Shown here one piece after another: positions 26,238 to 35,707 of a stretch of DNA of 64,000 bases (the stretch's first letter is position 1; each line of letters starts with the position of its first letter). Source of the DNA: Azoarcus sp. Lineage in GTDB: Bacteria; Pseudomonadota; Gammaproteobacteria; Burkholderiales; Rhodocyclaceae. The notes beneath the pieces were generated by a model, which had not been told where the DNA came from, did no database searches, and saw only the letters and a list, made by a program, of their open reading frames with translations. The position numbers and the translations under genes are program-made. Where the stretch lies: assembly GCA_031268195.1 (NCBI GenBank), contig JAIRXQ010000025.1, forward strand, positions 1-64,000, given 5' to 3'.

Positions 26238-26812
26238 CAGCCCTGCTCCTTGACCAGCAGCCTCGGCAACGCGCGCCGCAAGTAATAGCCCATCGACCAC
26301 AGCGTGAGCGCCGCAGCAACGTGAATCAGAACGCCGCCGACGAGATGGAAATCCACGCCTGAAAACGTGCCGTGCAGCAACAGCATCGGAATGGCCACCA
26401 TCTGCACCGTGGTCTTGAGCTTGCCGATGTAGGCCACGGCCACGCTGGAGGCTTCCCCGACGCGCGCCATCCATTCGCGCAGGGCCGAGATGGTGACCTC
26501 GCGCCCGATGATGATGATGGCGATCAGCGGATGAACCCGGCTGAGATCCACCAGCATGATGAGCGCGGCGGCCACCATCAGCTTGTCCGCCACTGGATCG
26601 AGAAAAGCGCCGAAAGCGGAGGTCTGCCCCAGTTTGCGAGCAAGGTAGCCGTCGAACCAGTCGGTCACGGCGGCGGCGACGAAGAACACAGTGGCGAACA
26701 GGTTTTTCTGCGTCCAGCTCGCCCAGTCGTCGGGCAGGTAGAACACGCCCACGAAAACCGGGATCAGCGCGATCCGGGCCCAGGTCAGCAGGTTAGGAAT
26801 GTTGATCTGCAT
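26237..26812 (-). CDS. pgsA: CDP-diacylglycerol--glycerol-3-phosphate 3-phosphatidyltransferase
   Basis: Integral membrane enzyme that makes phosphatidylglycerol phosphate, the precursor of phosphatidylglycerol and cardiolipin. The 191-residue protein has the CDP-alcohol phosphatidyltransferase motif, visible as DWFDGYLAR...GAFLDPVADK, and several membrane helices. It is 34 bases downstream of uvrC, a pairing also seen in gamma-proteobacteria. Confidence 0.95.
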   Translation of the reverse strand: MQINIPNLLTWARIALIPVFVGVFYLPDDWASWTQKNLFATVFFVAAAVTDWFDGYLARKLGQTSAFGAFLDPVADKLMVAAALIMLVDLSRVHPLIAIIIIGREVTISALREWMARVGEASSVAVAYIGKLKTTVQMVAIPMLLLHGTFSGVDFHLVGGVLIHVAAALTLWSMGYYLRRALPRLLVKEQG

Positions 26813-26846
26813 ATGCGCGGTGAAAGGGTAAACACGTCATCCAATC

Positions 26847-28661
26847 TCAATGCAACGCGGAGTATATCTGTTCGGCCAGCTTACGGCTGACACCGTCAAC
26901 ACGACACAAATCTTCGACAGGGGCCGCGCGCACGCCATCCAGTCCGCCAAAAGCCGCCAGCAGCGCACGCCGCCGCATCGGGCCGATGCCGGGGACATCT
27001 TCCAGCCGGGAACCGAGCCGCGCCTTGGCGCGGCGGGCGCGGTGGCCGGTGATGGCGAAACGGTGCGCCTCGTCGCGGATTTCGATCACCAGATGCAGCG
27101 CGGGCGACTGGATGCCGAGCGCCATGCCCTCGCGCCCGTCGGGAAAAACCAGCGTCTCCAGCCCCGCTTTGCGCCCCTCGCCCTTGGCCACGCCGACGAC
27201 GTTGATCGACGCCAGCCCCACTTCCGCGAGGATGGCCGCCGCCGCGCCCACCTGCCCGCGCCCGCCATCAATCAGGATGAGCTCGGGCCGTACCCCCTCG
27301 CCCGCCGCTACCTTGCCGTAGCGCCGCTCCAGCACCTGCCGCATCGCGGCGAAGTCGTCCCCCGGCGTAATGCCGTCGATGTTGTAGCGCCGGTATTCGC
27401 CATGTTTCATCGCACCGTCGACGCAGACCACACAGGAGGCGACCGTGGCCTCGCCCGCCGTATGACTGATGTCGAAACATTCGATGCGCGCCGGGGCTTC
27501 CGGCAGATCGAGCGCCCCGCGCAAGGCTTCGAGCCGCTCTCCGATGCGTCCCGCATCGGAGAGCCGCACATCGATGCCGTGGCGCGCGTTTTTTTCCACC
27601 ATCGCCATCCACGCTTTTTCGGCGGCGCCCCGCGGCCTCGCCAACATGGGCGGCTGGGCGGTGATTTCCGCCAGCACATCGAGCACCGGATCGGGCGGAC
27701 AGTCGATCAGGATGCGCGCCGGGCATGGGTGCACGGCATAGTGCTGCTCGACGAAGGCCAGCAGCCCGTCGCCCGCATCGTCCAGCGCCGCGCCGCTCGG
27801 AAACAGGGGGCGGTCACCCAGATGCCGCCCGCCGCGCACCATCGCGATATTGACGCACACCACGCCTTCGAGCGCGACGGCGGCGATGATGTCGACATCC
27901 TCGTCCTTGCCGCTATCGACGAACTGGCGATGCAGCACCGATTGCAACACACGCACCTGATCGCGGCAGGCCGCCGCTTCCTCGAAGGCGAGCCGCGCCG
28001 CGGCTTCACGCATGCGCGCCGTGATCTCGTCGATCACCCCGCCCGAGTGCCCATCGAGAAACCGGCTCGCCAGCCGAACGTCGGCGGCATAATCGCCGGA
28101 GGCGATCCAGTCCACGCACGGCCCGCTGCAACGCTTGATCTGCGCGAGCAGACAGGGACGCGAGCGGTGCTGGAATACACTGTTTTCACAGGTGCGCAAC
28201 TGAAAAGTTTTCTGCAACAAGTTGATGCTCTCGCGCACCGCCCCGGTATTGGGAAACGGGCCGAAATACTTCGCACCCTTCGTAAACGCGCCGCGATGGA
28301 ACGCGAGGCGCGGAAATTCGTCGTCGGTCAGCTTGATGTACGGATAGCTCTTGTCGTCGCGGAACAAGATGTTGTAGCGCGGCGCAAGGCTCTTGATGAG
28401 GTTGTTCTCCAGCAGCAGCGCCTCGGCCTCGGAGCGCGTCGGCGTGATGTCGACGCGGGCGATCTGCGCCACCATCATGGCGATGCGCGGGCTGGAGAGA
28501 CGGCTTCGGAAATAGCTCGACACGCGGCGCTTGAGGTTTTTGGCCTTGCCGACGTAGAGCACACGCTCATCGCCACCGATCATGCGGTAAACGCCGGGGG
28601 CTTCCGGCACGGTGTGCAGGAAGGCGCGCACATCGAACGCGACGGCGGGCGTGCCGCCCAT
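26847..28661 (-). CDS. uvrC: excinuclease ABC subunit C
   Basis: Dual-incision nuclease of nucleotide excision repair. The 604-residue protein has the GIY-YIG domain (APGVYRMIGGDERVLYVGKAKNLKRR, residues 15-45), the UVR motif for UvrB binding near residues 200-240, the RNase-H-like C-terminal nuclease, and tandem helix-hairpin-helix motifs (VPGIGPMRRRALLAAFGG) at the end. The start codon is two bases from the end of the PhnD-like gene. Confidence 0.96.
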   Translation of the reverse strand: MGGTPAVAFDVRAFLHTVPEAPGVYRMIGGDERVLYVGKAKNLKRRVSSYFRSRLSSPRIAMMVAQIARVDITPTRSEAEALLLENNLIKSLAPRYNILFRDDKSYPYIKLTDDEFPRLAFHRGAFTKGAKYFGPFPNTGAVRESINLLQKTFQLRTCENSVFQHRSRPCLLAQIKRCSGPCVDWIASGDYAADVRLASRFLDGHSGGVIDEITARMREAAARLAFEEAAACRDQVRVLQSVLHRQFVDSGKDEDVDIIAAVALEGVVCVNIAMVRGGRHLGDRPLFPSGAALDDAGDGLLAFVEQHYAVHPCPARILIDCPPDPVLDVLAEITAQPPMLARPRGAAEKAWMAMVEKNARHGIDVRLSDAGRIGERLEALRGALDLPEAPARIECFDISHTAGEATVASCVVCVDGAMKHGEYRRYNIDGITPGDDFAAMRQVLERRYGKVAAGEGVRPELILIDGGRGQVGAAAAILAEVGLASINVVGVAKGEGRKAGLETLVFPDGREGMALGIQSPALHLVIEIRDEAHRFAITGHRARRAKARLGSRLEDVPGIGPMRRRALLAAFGGLDGVRAAPVEDLCRVDGVSRKLAEQIYSALH

Positions 28662-28663
28662 GT

Positions 28664-29530
28664 TCAGCGCATGTCCGGCCGGGACGAACGCCGCATCACA
28701 CCCTTGTAGCGACGGGCGTTTTCCACATCCGCCGCCTCGAATGTGACGTAACCGCCGTAGCCGGTCGTCTCGAAAAACCGCTTCCCTTGCGAGCTGCGGG
28801 AAAAGGCATTGAGCGCGGTGCGAATGCGGTCGACCGCCTTTGCGCCCAGGTCCTTGCGCACCAGTGTCGTCATCGAAGGCAGCGGCGGGATGCCGGTATT
28901 GATCGGCACGAGGCGTGAACGCACATTGGATTTGAGCAGCAACCAGGGCGGGAGCGATGTCAGAGCCGCGTCGATCTGCCCGCTATGCACGGCGAGCAGC
29001 GCGCTTGTGTGCGAAGGCTGCTCGCTGAGCGTGTAATCCCTACCCGCCCGCCAGCCGAGCGTGTCCAGCCATTGCTTGCCGACGAAATAAAAGAACGACA
29101 GATAATCGGGCAGGCCGATGATCCGCCCGCGCAAATCCTCGACTTCCCGGATGCCGCTGCTCTTGCGCGTCACGAGCAGCAACTCGAACGGGTTGCGATA
29201 ACGCACGAGCGGCACGTAACCATTGTCGATCAAAACCGGCAGAAAATGCGCCGGTGCAATTACAATGTCATAGTTTCCGCTAAGTGCGTTACTCCGGAAA
29301 CGTTCATGATTGGCGGCGGAAAAAACGGTGACTTCCCGCGCCAGCGCCTGTGCCAGAGCATCGCGCAGCGGCTCGTGCATGCGCAGCAGGACCGGGACGG
29401 AACTAAACGGCGCGATGCCCAGACGCAACGCCCTGCCGTCATGCACGTCGGCGGCCGCTACATGGCGCAACGGCGCGGCCGACACGCACAGGAGCGCGAA
29501 GAGTACAAGAAAGCGTCCGACCCGCCGCAT
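28664..29530 (-). CDS. PhnD-like phosphate/phosphite/phosphonate binding protein
   Basis: A 288-residue exported protein with signal peptide MRRVGRFLVLFALLCVSAAPL. The mature part matches the PhnD family (LRLGIAPFSSVPVLLRMHEPLRDAL, YDIVIAPAHF, GRIIGLPDYLSFFY). These bind phosphonates or related anions for ABC import, or act as sensor components. No permease or ATPase gene is adjacent, so its partner is unknown. I start at the ATG after GGAGGTCATC; the longer ORF-track version is a shadow of nagZ. The Shine-Dalgarno segment is itself duplicated in tandem. Confidence 0.87.
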   Translation of the reverse strand: MRRVGRFLVLFALLCVSAAPLRHVAAADVHDGRALRLGIAPFSSVPVLLRMHEPLRDALAQALAREVTVFSAANHERFRSNALSGNYDIVIAPAHFLPVLIDNGYVPLVRYRNPFELLLVTRKSSGIREVEDLRGRIIGLPDYLSFFYFVGKQWLDTLGWRAGRDYTLSEQPSHTSALLAVHSGQIDAALTSLPPWLLLKSNVRSRLVPINTGIPPLPSMTTLVRKDLGAKAVDRIRTALNAFSRSSQGKRFFETTGYGGYVTFEAADVENARRYKGVMRRSSRPDMR

Positions 29531-29532
29531 GA

Positions 29533-29557
29533 TGACCTCCCTGTGTGACCTCCCTGT
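29533..29557 (-). repeat. duplicated Shine-Dalgarno segment
   Basis: ACAGGGAGGTCA occurs twice with one base between the copies, immediately upstream of the PhnD-like gene. Only the copy nearest the ATG is at working distance. Confidence 0.75.
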
Positions 29558-29568
29558 ACGCCCGTGCC

Positions 29569-30717
29569 TCAGGACTGCGATGGCGCGCCCAGGCTGGACG
29601 GCGCCTGGGAGCCGATTGTCGCCGCCGCCAGCGCGGAATCGTCGGCAGCCTCGCTGGCAGCGAGCGCGGCAACTTTCTCCCGCATCCGCACATACGGCGC
29701 ATGCGCCGCGAGCGCATCCGGGCTGGCGCGCCACGGTTGTGCGCGCGGCACGGAAAGCGTGGCAAGCCGCGTTCGGCTGGCGGCGTCCGGCTCGGGGACG
29801 CCGCGCGCCAGCAGTTCGGTCACGAGATCGGGCCGGTTGCACACCAGCGGCATGTCGCATCCAGCGGCAACGGCAGCAGTCACGCGCGCCACGATGTCCC
29901 CGGCCACCAGCGCGCCCGCCATGTTGAGATCGTCGCTGAACACGATGCCCTCAAACCCCAGGCGTCCGCGCAGCACTTCTTTCAGCCAGAAAGGCGAGAA
30001 CCCCGCTGGCCCCGCTTTGCCCGGCTCGGCGTTCGGATAGATGACATGCGCGGGCATCACCCCGGCCAGCCGATGCAGCAAGGGCTGGCGATACGGCGCG
30101 ATATCGTCGCGCCAGATCGTCTCGAAATCGCGCTCATCCACTGGCACGTCATGGTGGGAATCGGCCTCGACGAAGCCATGCCCCGGAAAATGTTTGCCGA
30201 CCGCGCCCATGCCCGTTTCGGCCATGCCCGCCACCAGCGCCCCGGCAAGCGCGGCCACGATGCCGGGATCGCGGTGAAACGCGCGGCTGCCGATGGCGCG
30301 GCTCAGGCCGTGATCGAGATCGAGCACCGGCGTGAAAGAAAGATCGATGCCGTGCGCGGCGAGTTCAGCCGCAAGCACGAATCCCGTCATACGCGCCGCT
30401 TCCTGCGCCGCAACGCAATCTTTTTCCCATATCGCGCCGAGCGTACGCATCGCGGGCAGGCGCGTAAAACCGTCGCGCTTGAAGCGCTGTACCCGCCCGC
30501 CCTCGTGATCGACGGCGACGACGAGCGCAGGGTCGCGCAAGGCGTGGATGCTGGCGGCCAGCGCCCGCAATTGTTCGGAACCGCGATAATTGCGCGCGAA
30601 AAAAATGACGCCGCCAACACGCGGATCGAGCAGGCGTGCGGCTTCTTCGTCGGTGATTTCGGTTCCGGCAACGTCGATCATCAACGAACCGCGCGGGATT
30701 TGGACGGGTGTTTTCAT
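29569..30717 (-). CDS. nagZ: beta-N-acetylhexosaminidase NagZ
   Basis: Cytosolic family-3 glycosidase that removes GlcNAc from anhydro-muropeptides during wall recycling, and so influences AmpR-type beta-lactamase induction where that exists. Signature segments: VDHEGGRVQRF, the catalytic His/Asp loop KHFPGHG, and the nucleophile in FSDDLNM. At 382 residues it is slightly longer than E. coli NagZ (341), the excess being a low-complexity C-terminus. The ATG overlaps the acpS stop by four bases. Confidence 0.94.
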   Translation of the reverse strand: MKTPVQIPRGSLMIDVAGTEITDEEAARLLDPRVGGVIFFARNYRGSEQLRALAASIHALRDPALVVAVDHEGGRVQRFKRDGFTRLPAMRTLGAIWEKDCVAAQEAARMTGFVLAAELAAHGIDLSFTPVLDLDHGLSRAIGSRAFHRDPGIVAALAGALVAGMAETGMGAVGKHFPGHGFVEADSHHDVPVDERDFETIWRDDIAPYRQPLLHRLAGVMPAHVIYPNAEPGKAGPAGFSPFWLKEVLRGRLGFEGIVFSDDLNMAGALVAGDIVARVTAAVAAGCDMPLVCNRPDLVTELLARGVPEPDAASRTRLATLSVPRAQPWRASPDALAAHAPYVRMREKVAALAASEAADDSALAAATIGSQAPSSLGAPSQS

Positions 30718-31091
30718 GGGCGTTCGATCACGGCAAAGGCGACGGCGTATTCACGCTCATCGGATAGGCTGAGGTGGGCGGACAGCGCGTTTTCCGCCAT
30801 ATGAGCGGCCAGGCGTTCGTCGAACGAGAAAACCGGCTTGCCGAGCGCATCATGCATCACGCTCAGGGCATGCAGGGTCGCGGGCGGCGAGATGCCCGTG
30901 CCAAGCGCCTTGCCGAAGGCTTCCTTGGCCGCGAAATGTTTGGCGAGAAAACGTCCTGGGTCGCGGCTCGCGCGCCAGCCGTCGAGTTCGGTGGGCGCGA
31001 GGATGCGCGCCGCGAACGCCTCGCCGTGGCGAGCAAGCACACGGCGCACGCGCTCGATTTGCACGATGTCGGCACCCACGCCGTGAATCAT
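30714..31091 (-). CDS. acpS: holo-[acyl-carrier-protein] synthase
   Basis: Transfers phosphopantetheine from CoA to the serine of AcpP. The 125-residue protein shows the metal and CoA motifs [12 protein letters not shown] and [19 protein letters not shown]. The ORF-track version is 100 residues too long; the ATG of MIHGVGAD overlaps the pdxJ stop by four bases. It belongs to the rnc-era-recO-pdxJ-acpS-nagZ run. Confidence 0.95.
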   Translation of the reverse strand: MIHGVGADIVQIERVRRVLARHGEAFAARILAPTELDGWRASRDPGRFLAKHFAAKEAFGKALGTGISPPATLHALSVMHDALGKPVFSFDERLAAHMAENALSAHLSLSDEREYAVAFAVIERP

Positions 31092-31837
31092 GGCGGCGCG
31101 GCCTCGCGCATCAGGCGCTTCATCTCTGTCACCGCCGCGCGCAACCCCGTCAACACGGCGCGGCTGACGATGGAATGCCCGATGTGCAGTTCGCGCACGC
31201 CCGCGAGCGCCGCAATGGGTTGCACGTTGTAGTAGGTCAGTGCGTGTCCGGCGTTGAAGCGCATCCCCAGCGTGCGCACCCTCTCGCCCGCCGCGCGCAC
31301 TTTTTCCAGTTCGGCGCGCACCGCCGGGCTTTCCGCATCGCGCCCGGCATCGTGGAAGACGTGCGCATACGGCCCGGTGTGGATCTCGCAAACGCGCGCG
31401 CCCACCCTTGCCGCTGCTTCGATCTGCCCAGGTTCCGCGTCGATGAACACGCTGGTGACGATGCCCGCATCGGCCAGCCGCGCAATCTGCCCGCGCAGGC
31501 GCGCTTCCTGCCCCGCCACGTCCAGTCCGCCTTCGGTGGTGATCTCCTGCCGGCCTTCGGGTACCAGCATCGCCATTTCCGGTTTGAGCGCGCAGGCGAT
31601 GCCAACCATTTCGTCGGTGGCCGCCATTTCGAGGTTCAACTTGATCTGAACGAGATCGCGCAAGCGGCGCACATCCTCGTCACCGATATGGCGACGGTCC
31701 TCACGCAGATGCACGGTAATCCCGTCCGCGCCGCCGAGATGCGCTTCGATGGCGGCCCAGACAGGATCGGGTTCCCAAGTGCGCCGCGCTTGCCGCAACG
31801 TGGCAACGTGGTCGATGTTGACGCCGAGTTCGATCAC
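31088..31837 (-). CDS. pdxJ: pyridoxine 5'-phosphate synthase
   Basis: Condenses 1-deoxyxylulose-5-phosphate with 3-amino-2-oxopropyl phosphate to give pyridoxine phosphate. The TIM-barrel protein shows [31 protein letters not shown] and the C-terminal [14 protein letters not shown] favour the GTG start (about 249 residues) because GAGGA lies eight bases before it; an ATG nine codons upstream is the alternative. About 147 bases without a gene separate it from recO. Confidence 0.94.
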   Translation of the reverse strand: MIELGVNIDHVATLRQARRTWEPDPVWAAIEAHLGGADGITVHLREDRRHIGDEDVRRLRDLVQIKLNLEMAATDEMVGIACALKPEMAMLVPEGRQEITTEGGLDVAGQEARLRGQIARLADAGIVTSVFIDAEPGQIEAAARVGARVCEIHTGPYAHVFHDAGRDAESPAVRAELEKVRAAGERVRTLGMRFNAGHALTYYNVQPIAALAGVRELHIGHSIVSRAVLTGLRAAVTEMKRLMREAAPP

Positions 31838-31984
31838 CGTTTTCGTCCTCGCTCCGAAAACCAAAGAAGCCCGACTTCAACCGGCAAGCCGGAGCCGGAA
31901 AGAAATCGGAGAGGGGCATCATCCACCTCAGCGTGAGGGGAAAGGGGGATGGTACCCGAACTCAAATACGTTGAGGCTTCACAA

Positions 31985-32710
31985 TCACAGTTCGTGCAAC
32001 GCCCTGAATACCCGGCGGGACTGCAAAGACTTGCCGCCGAGGTGATGGTCGATGGCCGCGCGCAGCAGTCGCCGCGATTCTGCCAGTGTTGCGGCGCGGC
32101 TGAAATCGCCCGCCCCGAGATCGAGCAGCGTTTGGCCGCAGACAGGGATGCCTTCCCGCTCGCGTGCCCCGCCATTGGCCGCGCACGGGCCATGTTCGAT
32201 TACATAGACATAAGGCGCGGCGGGCTGGAGCGGGCGGGCGCCCACATCGCTATCGAGCACGAGTCCCCAACCGAGTTCGCGCAGCAGCGCGACTTCAAAG
32301 CGGCGCAGGAGCGGCGGCAACGCCTCGCCGCTGGCCAGCGCGGACATCACCGCTTCATAGGCCCCGAACAGGCCGGGATGCGCGTCCTCGCGCGCGGCCA
32401 GTTTGAGGATGAGCTCGTTGACGTAATAGGCGCAGAGCAGCGCGCGGCCCGTGATGAGCGCCTGCCCGCCGCGCCATTCGGCGCGGGCAAGCGTCTTGAC
32501 TTCGCCGCCGCCCGACCAGTCGAGCAGCAGCGGTTGAAAGGCCATCAGCACGCCGCGCAAGCTGGAGAGCGGGCGGCGCGCGCCTTTGGCGACCAGCGCC
32601 ACGCGGCCGTAATCGCGTGCGAACGCTTCGACGATGAGGCTCGTCTCGCGCCACGGCAGGGCGTGCAGCACCCACGCCGGCTGCTCGCTGACGCGCTGCT
32701 TCGGGCTCAC
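31985..32710 (-). CDS. recO: DNA repair protein RecO
   Basis: RecFOR-pathway mediator that helps load RecA on SSB-coated DNA. The 241-residue protein has the N-terminal OB fold ([33 protein letters not shown]) and the helical C-terminal domain. Its ATG overlaps the era stop by four bases, the usual era-recO coupling. Confidence 0.93.
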   Translation of the reverse strand: MSPKQRVSEQPAWVLHALPWRETSLIVEAFARDYGRVALVAKGARRPLSSLRGVLMAFQPLLLDWSGGGEVKTLARAEWRGGQALITGRALLCAYYVNELILKLAAREDAHPGLFGAYEAVMSALASGEALPPLLRRFEVALLRELGWGLVLDSDVGARPLQPAAPYVYVIEHGPCAANGGAREREGIPVCGQTLLDLGAGDFSRAATLAESRRLLRAAIDHHLGGKSLQSRRVFRALHEL

Positions 32711-33606
32711 TCGTACCCCAGACTTTTCAGGGCGCGTTCATCATCGGCCCAACCGCTCCTGAGCTTGACCCACGTCTCCAGAAAGACCTTCGCGCCAAAG
32801 AGCTTTTCCATCTCGGCGCGCGCTTCGCTCGCCACACGCTTCAACTTGCCGCCGTCCTTGCCGATGACCATCGCCTTGTGCGCGGCCCGATCGACGATCA
32901 CGGCGGCGTGGATGCGGCGCAGATCGCCTTCGGCCTCGAATTTTTCGATCTCCACCGCGACGCCGTAAGGCAATTCGTCCCCGAGCAGGCGAAAGAGTTT
33001 TTCGCGCAGGAATTCGGCGGCGAGAAACCGTTCGCTGCGATCCGTGATTTCGTTCTCGCCGTAGAGCGGCTCGCCTTCCGGCAACAACGGGGCGGCCGCG
33101 GCGATCAATTCCTTGCAATTGCGCCCGTGTTCGGCGGACAGCGGCACGATTTCGGCAAACTCGCGCACGGCGCGCAACTCGTCGATAAAGGGCAAGAGCA
33201 GACGTTTGTCGGGCAAGAGGTCGATCTTGTTGATGACCAGCACAATCCTGGCCTCTTCCGGAATTACCGCGAGCGCGGCGCGATCCGCCTCGCCAAAGCG
33301 CCCCACCTCGATCACGAAGAACACGAGGTCGACCCCGGCCAGCGCGGTGGAGACGGCGCGATTCATCGCGCGGTTGAGGGCATTGCGATGGCGGGTCTGG
33401 AAACCGGGCGTGTCGACGAAAACGAATTGCGTCGCATCCGTGCTGAGAATGCCGATGACGCGGTGGCGCGTGGTCTGCGCCTTGCTGGAGACGATGCTGA
33501 TTTTCTGCCCGATCAGACGGTTGAGCAGCGTCGACTTGCCAACGTTGGGGCGGCCCACGATGGCAACGAACCCGGCGCGGCTGACCGCGGAAACGGACTC
33601 GCTCAT
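32707..33606 (-). CDS. era: GTPase Era
   Basis: Essential GTPase in 16S rRNA maturation and 30S assembly. About 299 residues with G1 [15 protein letters not shown]3 DTPGF, G4 NKID and the C-terminal KH domain ([17 protein letters not shown]). I take the ATG of MSESVSAV, four bases after the rnc stop; the ORF-track extension runs through rnc in another frame. Confidence 0.96.
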   Translation of the reverse strand: MSESVSAVSRAGFVAIVGRPNVGKSTLLNRLIGQKISIVSSKAQTTRHRVIGILSTDATQFVFVDTPGFQTRHRNALNRAMNRAVSTALAGVDLVFFVIEVGRFGEADRAALAVIPEEARIVLVINKIDLLPDKRLLLPFIDELRAVREFAEIVPLSAEHGRNCKELIAAAAPLLPEGEPLYGENEITDRSERFLAAEFLREKLFRLLGDELPYGVAVEIEKFEAEGDLRRIHAAVIVDRAAHKAMVIGKDGGKLKRVASEARAEMEKLFGAKVFLETWVKLRSGWADDERALKSLGYE

Positions 33607-33610
33607 CGCC

Positions 33611-34294
33611 TCATGTCTGCCGGAGTTGCGCCAGCGCCAGTTCCGCCGATTGCTGCTCGGCGGCGCGGCGGCTCGTACCGCGGCCGACGGCGCGTAGCCC
33701 GAATTTCGGCACTTCGCAGGCCACTTCGAACTCCTGCGCGTGCGCTTCGCCCAGCACGCGCACCATCGTATAGGTGGGCAGCGCCACCTTGCGGCCCTGC
33801 AACCATTCCTGAAGCGCGGTCTTGGGGTCTTTGCCCGGCGCGGTGGGATCGATGCTGGCCAGGAGCGGCTCGAACAGCCGTCCCACCAGCGCCCGCGCCG
33901 CCTCGAACCCGGCATCGAGCGTGACGGCGGCGATGATGGCCTCCACCGCGTCGGCAAGAATCGACGGGCGGCGGAAGCCGCCGGAGCGCAATTCCCCCTC
34001 GCCCAAACGCAGGCAGGCGCCGAGATCGAGTTCGGAGGCCACGCGCGCCAGCGGTTCCTGACACACCAGCGAAGCGCGCAAACGCGAAAGATCGCCTTCG
34101 CGCAGATCGGGGAAACGCCCGAACAGCAGAAGCGACACCGCACAGTTGAGCACGCTGTCGCCCAGGAATTCGAGGCGTTCGTTGTTGGGCTGCCCGAAAC
34201 TGCGATGGGTCAGGGCCTCGGCCAGCAGGCGGGAATCGGCAAACGCATGGCCGAGACGGTTTTGCAGGCGGTCGATAGTTTCTTTTTCCGTCAT
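33611..34294 (-). CDS. rnc: ribonuclease III
   Basis: Double-stranded-RNA endonuclease for rRNA and mRNA processing. The 227-residue protein has the signature [12 protein letters not shown], the second acidic site [10 protein letters not shown], and a C-terminal dsRNA-binding domain ([13 protein letters not shown]...[14 protein letters not shown]). Start overlaps the stop of the DUF4845 gene by four bases. Confidence 0.96.
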   Translation of the reverse strand: MTEKETIDRLQNRLGHAFADSRLLAEALTHRSFGQPNNERLEFLGDSVLNCAVSLLLFGRFPDLREGDLSRLRASLVCQEPLARVASELDLGACLRLGEGELRSGGFRRPSILADAVEAIIAAVTLDAGFEAARALVGRLFEPLLASIDPTAPGKDPKTALQEWLQGRKVALPTYTMVRVLGEAHAQEFEVACEVPKFGLRAVGRGTSRRAAEQQSAELALAQLRQT

Positions 34295-34662
34295 TTGCGA
34301 CTGTCTTTGCTGGATGCCTTGAAATCGAAAAACAGACTAATGTTACCCACGAGCGGCACTTTACGCTGATATTCGACTTCGATCACCACACGCGAGCCTT
34401 CACGCCGGAAGCGCAGCATGCTGGGCGGAATCGCTGCATCGAAGCCGTCGATGACGGCCCGGCGCTCGTAGCCCTTGCGCATCTCGCCCTCGGTGGCGCC
34501 GTTGGTGCCTTCGTCGGAAACCACGCCGATCACACGCTGCAACGAGAAGTATTCCTGGTAAGGCCCAACCATCTTGAAGCCGACCAATAAGGCACCCCCG
34601 AGCAGGATCACCACCAGAATCATGCTGATCAGGCTCAAACCGGACTGACGGGATTTCATCAT
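34291..34662 (-). CDS. DUF4845 single-pass membrane protein
   Basis: About 123 residues with an N-terminal pilin-like hydrophobic segment ([22 protein letters not shown]) and a small soluble domain. It matches the DUF4845 proteins regularly found between lepB and rnc in beta- and gamma-proteobacteria. Function unknown. The start is one of two consecutive ATG codons (34662 or 34659). Confidence 0.85.
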   Translation of the reverse strand: MMKSRQSGLSLISMILVVILLGGALLVGFKMVGPYQEYFSLQRVIGVVSDEGTNGATEGEMRKGYERRAVIDGFDAAIPPSMLRFRREGSRVVIEVEYQRKVPLVGNISLFFDFKASSKDSRK

Positions 34663-34819
34663 TGCCTTTTCTCCCCCAAAGCGGCCATTGCTGGCACGAA
34701 CGAAAAGCGGAGAAACAAAGATACCGGCACCCGTGCATCGCAATAAGTGCAGTTTTCGCGGAGAGCGGTTTTCTCATGCCGTCACGCACGGATAAAACCC
34801 GGGGCGCGTGTCTCCATCG

Positions 34820-35674
34820 TCAGTGCACACCGCCGATACGGCCCAGCGCGCCGAAGTGGTAGAAGATGAAAAATGCACGCCCGACGATGTTGGCGTCCGG
34901 CACGAATCCCCAAAACCGGCTATCGAGACTGTTGTCACGGTTGTCGCCCATCGCGAAGTAATGACCGGGCGGCACGGTGCAAACGAAGCGGCTCGCCTCA
35001 TAGGCGCAATTTTCACCGTAGGGGAAAGGCGCTACCCGGCCACGCAGATCCGGCGAAGCGTTCTTGTTGATGATGATGTCGTGTTCGACACCACTGATCT
35101 GTTCAACGTATTTCGGCAGAATATCGACCTGTTGCACCTTGACGGTCTGTTGCTCCCTTTCGACCGATTCCTCGTGGACGTAGGTGTAGAGCCCCGCTTC
35201 GGCAAGTGACACCGGCTCGCCATTGATGACGAGTTGCTTCTCGGCATACTTGTATTCGATCCTGTCGCCCGGCGCGCCCACGACACGCTTGATATAGTTC
35301 TGGGACGGGTCTTTCGGATAGCGAAACACCATGATTTCGCCGCGCTTCGGCGCACCGATATCGAAAATCTTCTTGTCGATCACCGGCAGGCGAATGCCAT
35401 AGGTGTATTTGTTGACGAGGATGAAATCGCCTTCCAGCAGCGTCGGAACCATCGAGCCGGTCGGAATCTGGAACGGCTCGACGATGAACGAGCGCAGCAC
35501 GAAAACGATGAGCACCACGGGAAAGAACGCCGCGCCCCACTCCACCCATGCAGGCGAGGGCGCATCCTCGGCGCGGCGCGGGCGGGCATAAAAGCGATCG
35601 AGCACCCACAATACGCCGGTGATGAGCAGCAATACGAACAGAATCAGGGCGAGATTGACACTGGAAAAACCCAC
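34820..35674 (-). CDS. lepB: signal peptidase I
   Basis: Cleaves signal peptides of Sec- and Tat-exported proteins. The 284-residue protein has two N-terminal membrane segments, the catalytic serine in PTGSMVPTL, the lysine in NYIKRVVGAPGD, and the box E segment GDNRDNSLDSRFWGFV. It follows lepA by 33 bases. The 157-base gap before the DUF4845 gene holds no other ORF of note. Confidence 0.96.
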   Translation of the reverse strand: MGFSSVNLALILFVLLLITGVLWVLDRFYARPRRAEDAPSPAWVEWGAAFFPVVLIVFVLRSFIVEPFQIPTGSMVPTLLEGDFILVNKYTYGIRLPVIDKKIFDIGAPKRGEIMVFRYPKDPSQNYIKRVVGAPGDRIEYKYAEKQLVINGEPVSLAEAGLYTYVHEESVEREQQTVKVQQVDILPKYVEQISGVEHDIIINKNASPDLRGRVAPFPYGENCAYEASRFVCTVPPGHYFAMGDNRDNSLDSRFWGFVPDANIVGRAFFIFYHFGALGRIGGVH

Positions 35675-35707
35675 TTTGACTCCTAATGAACGGTAACAAG
35701 ACGCGGG

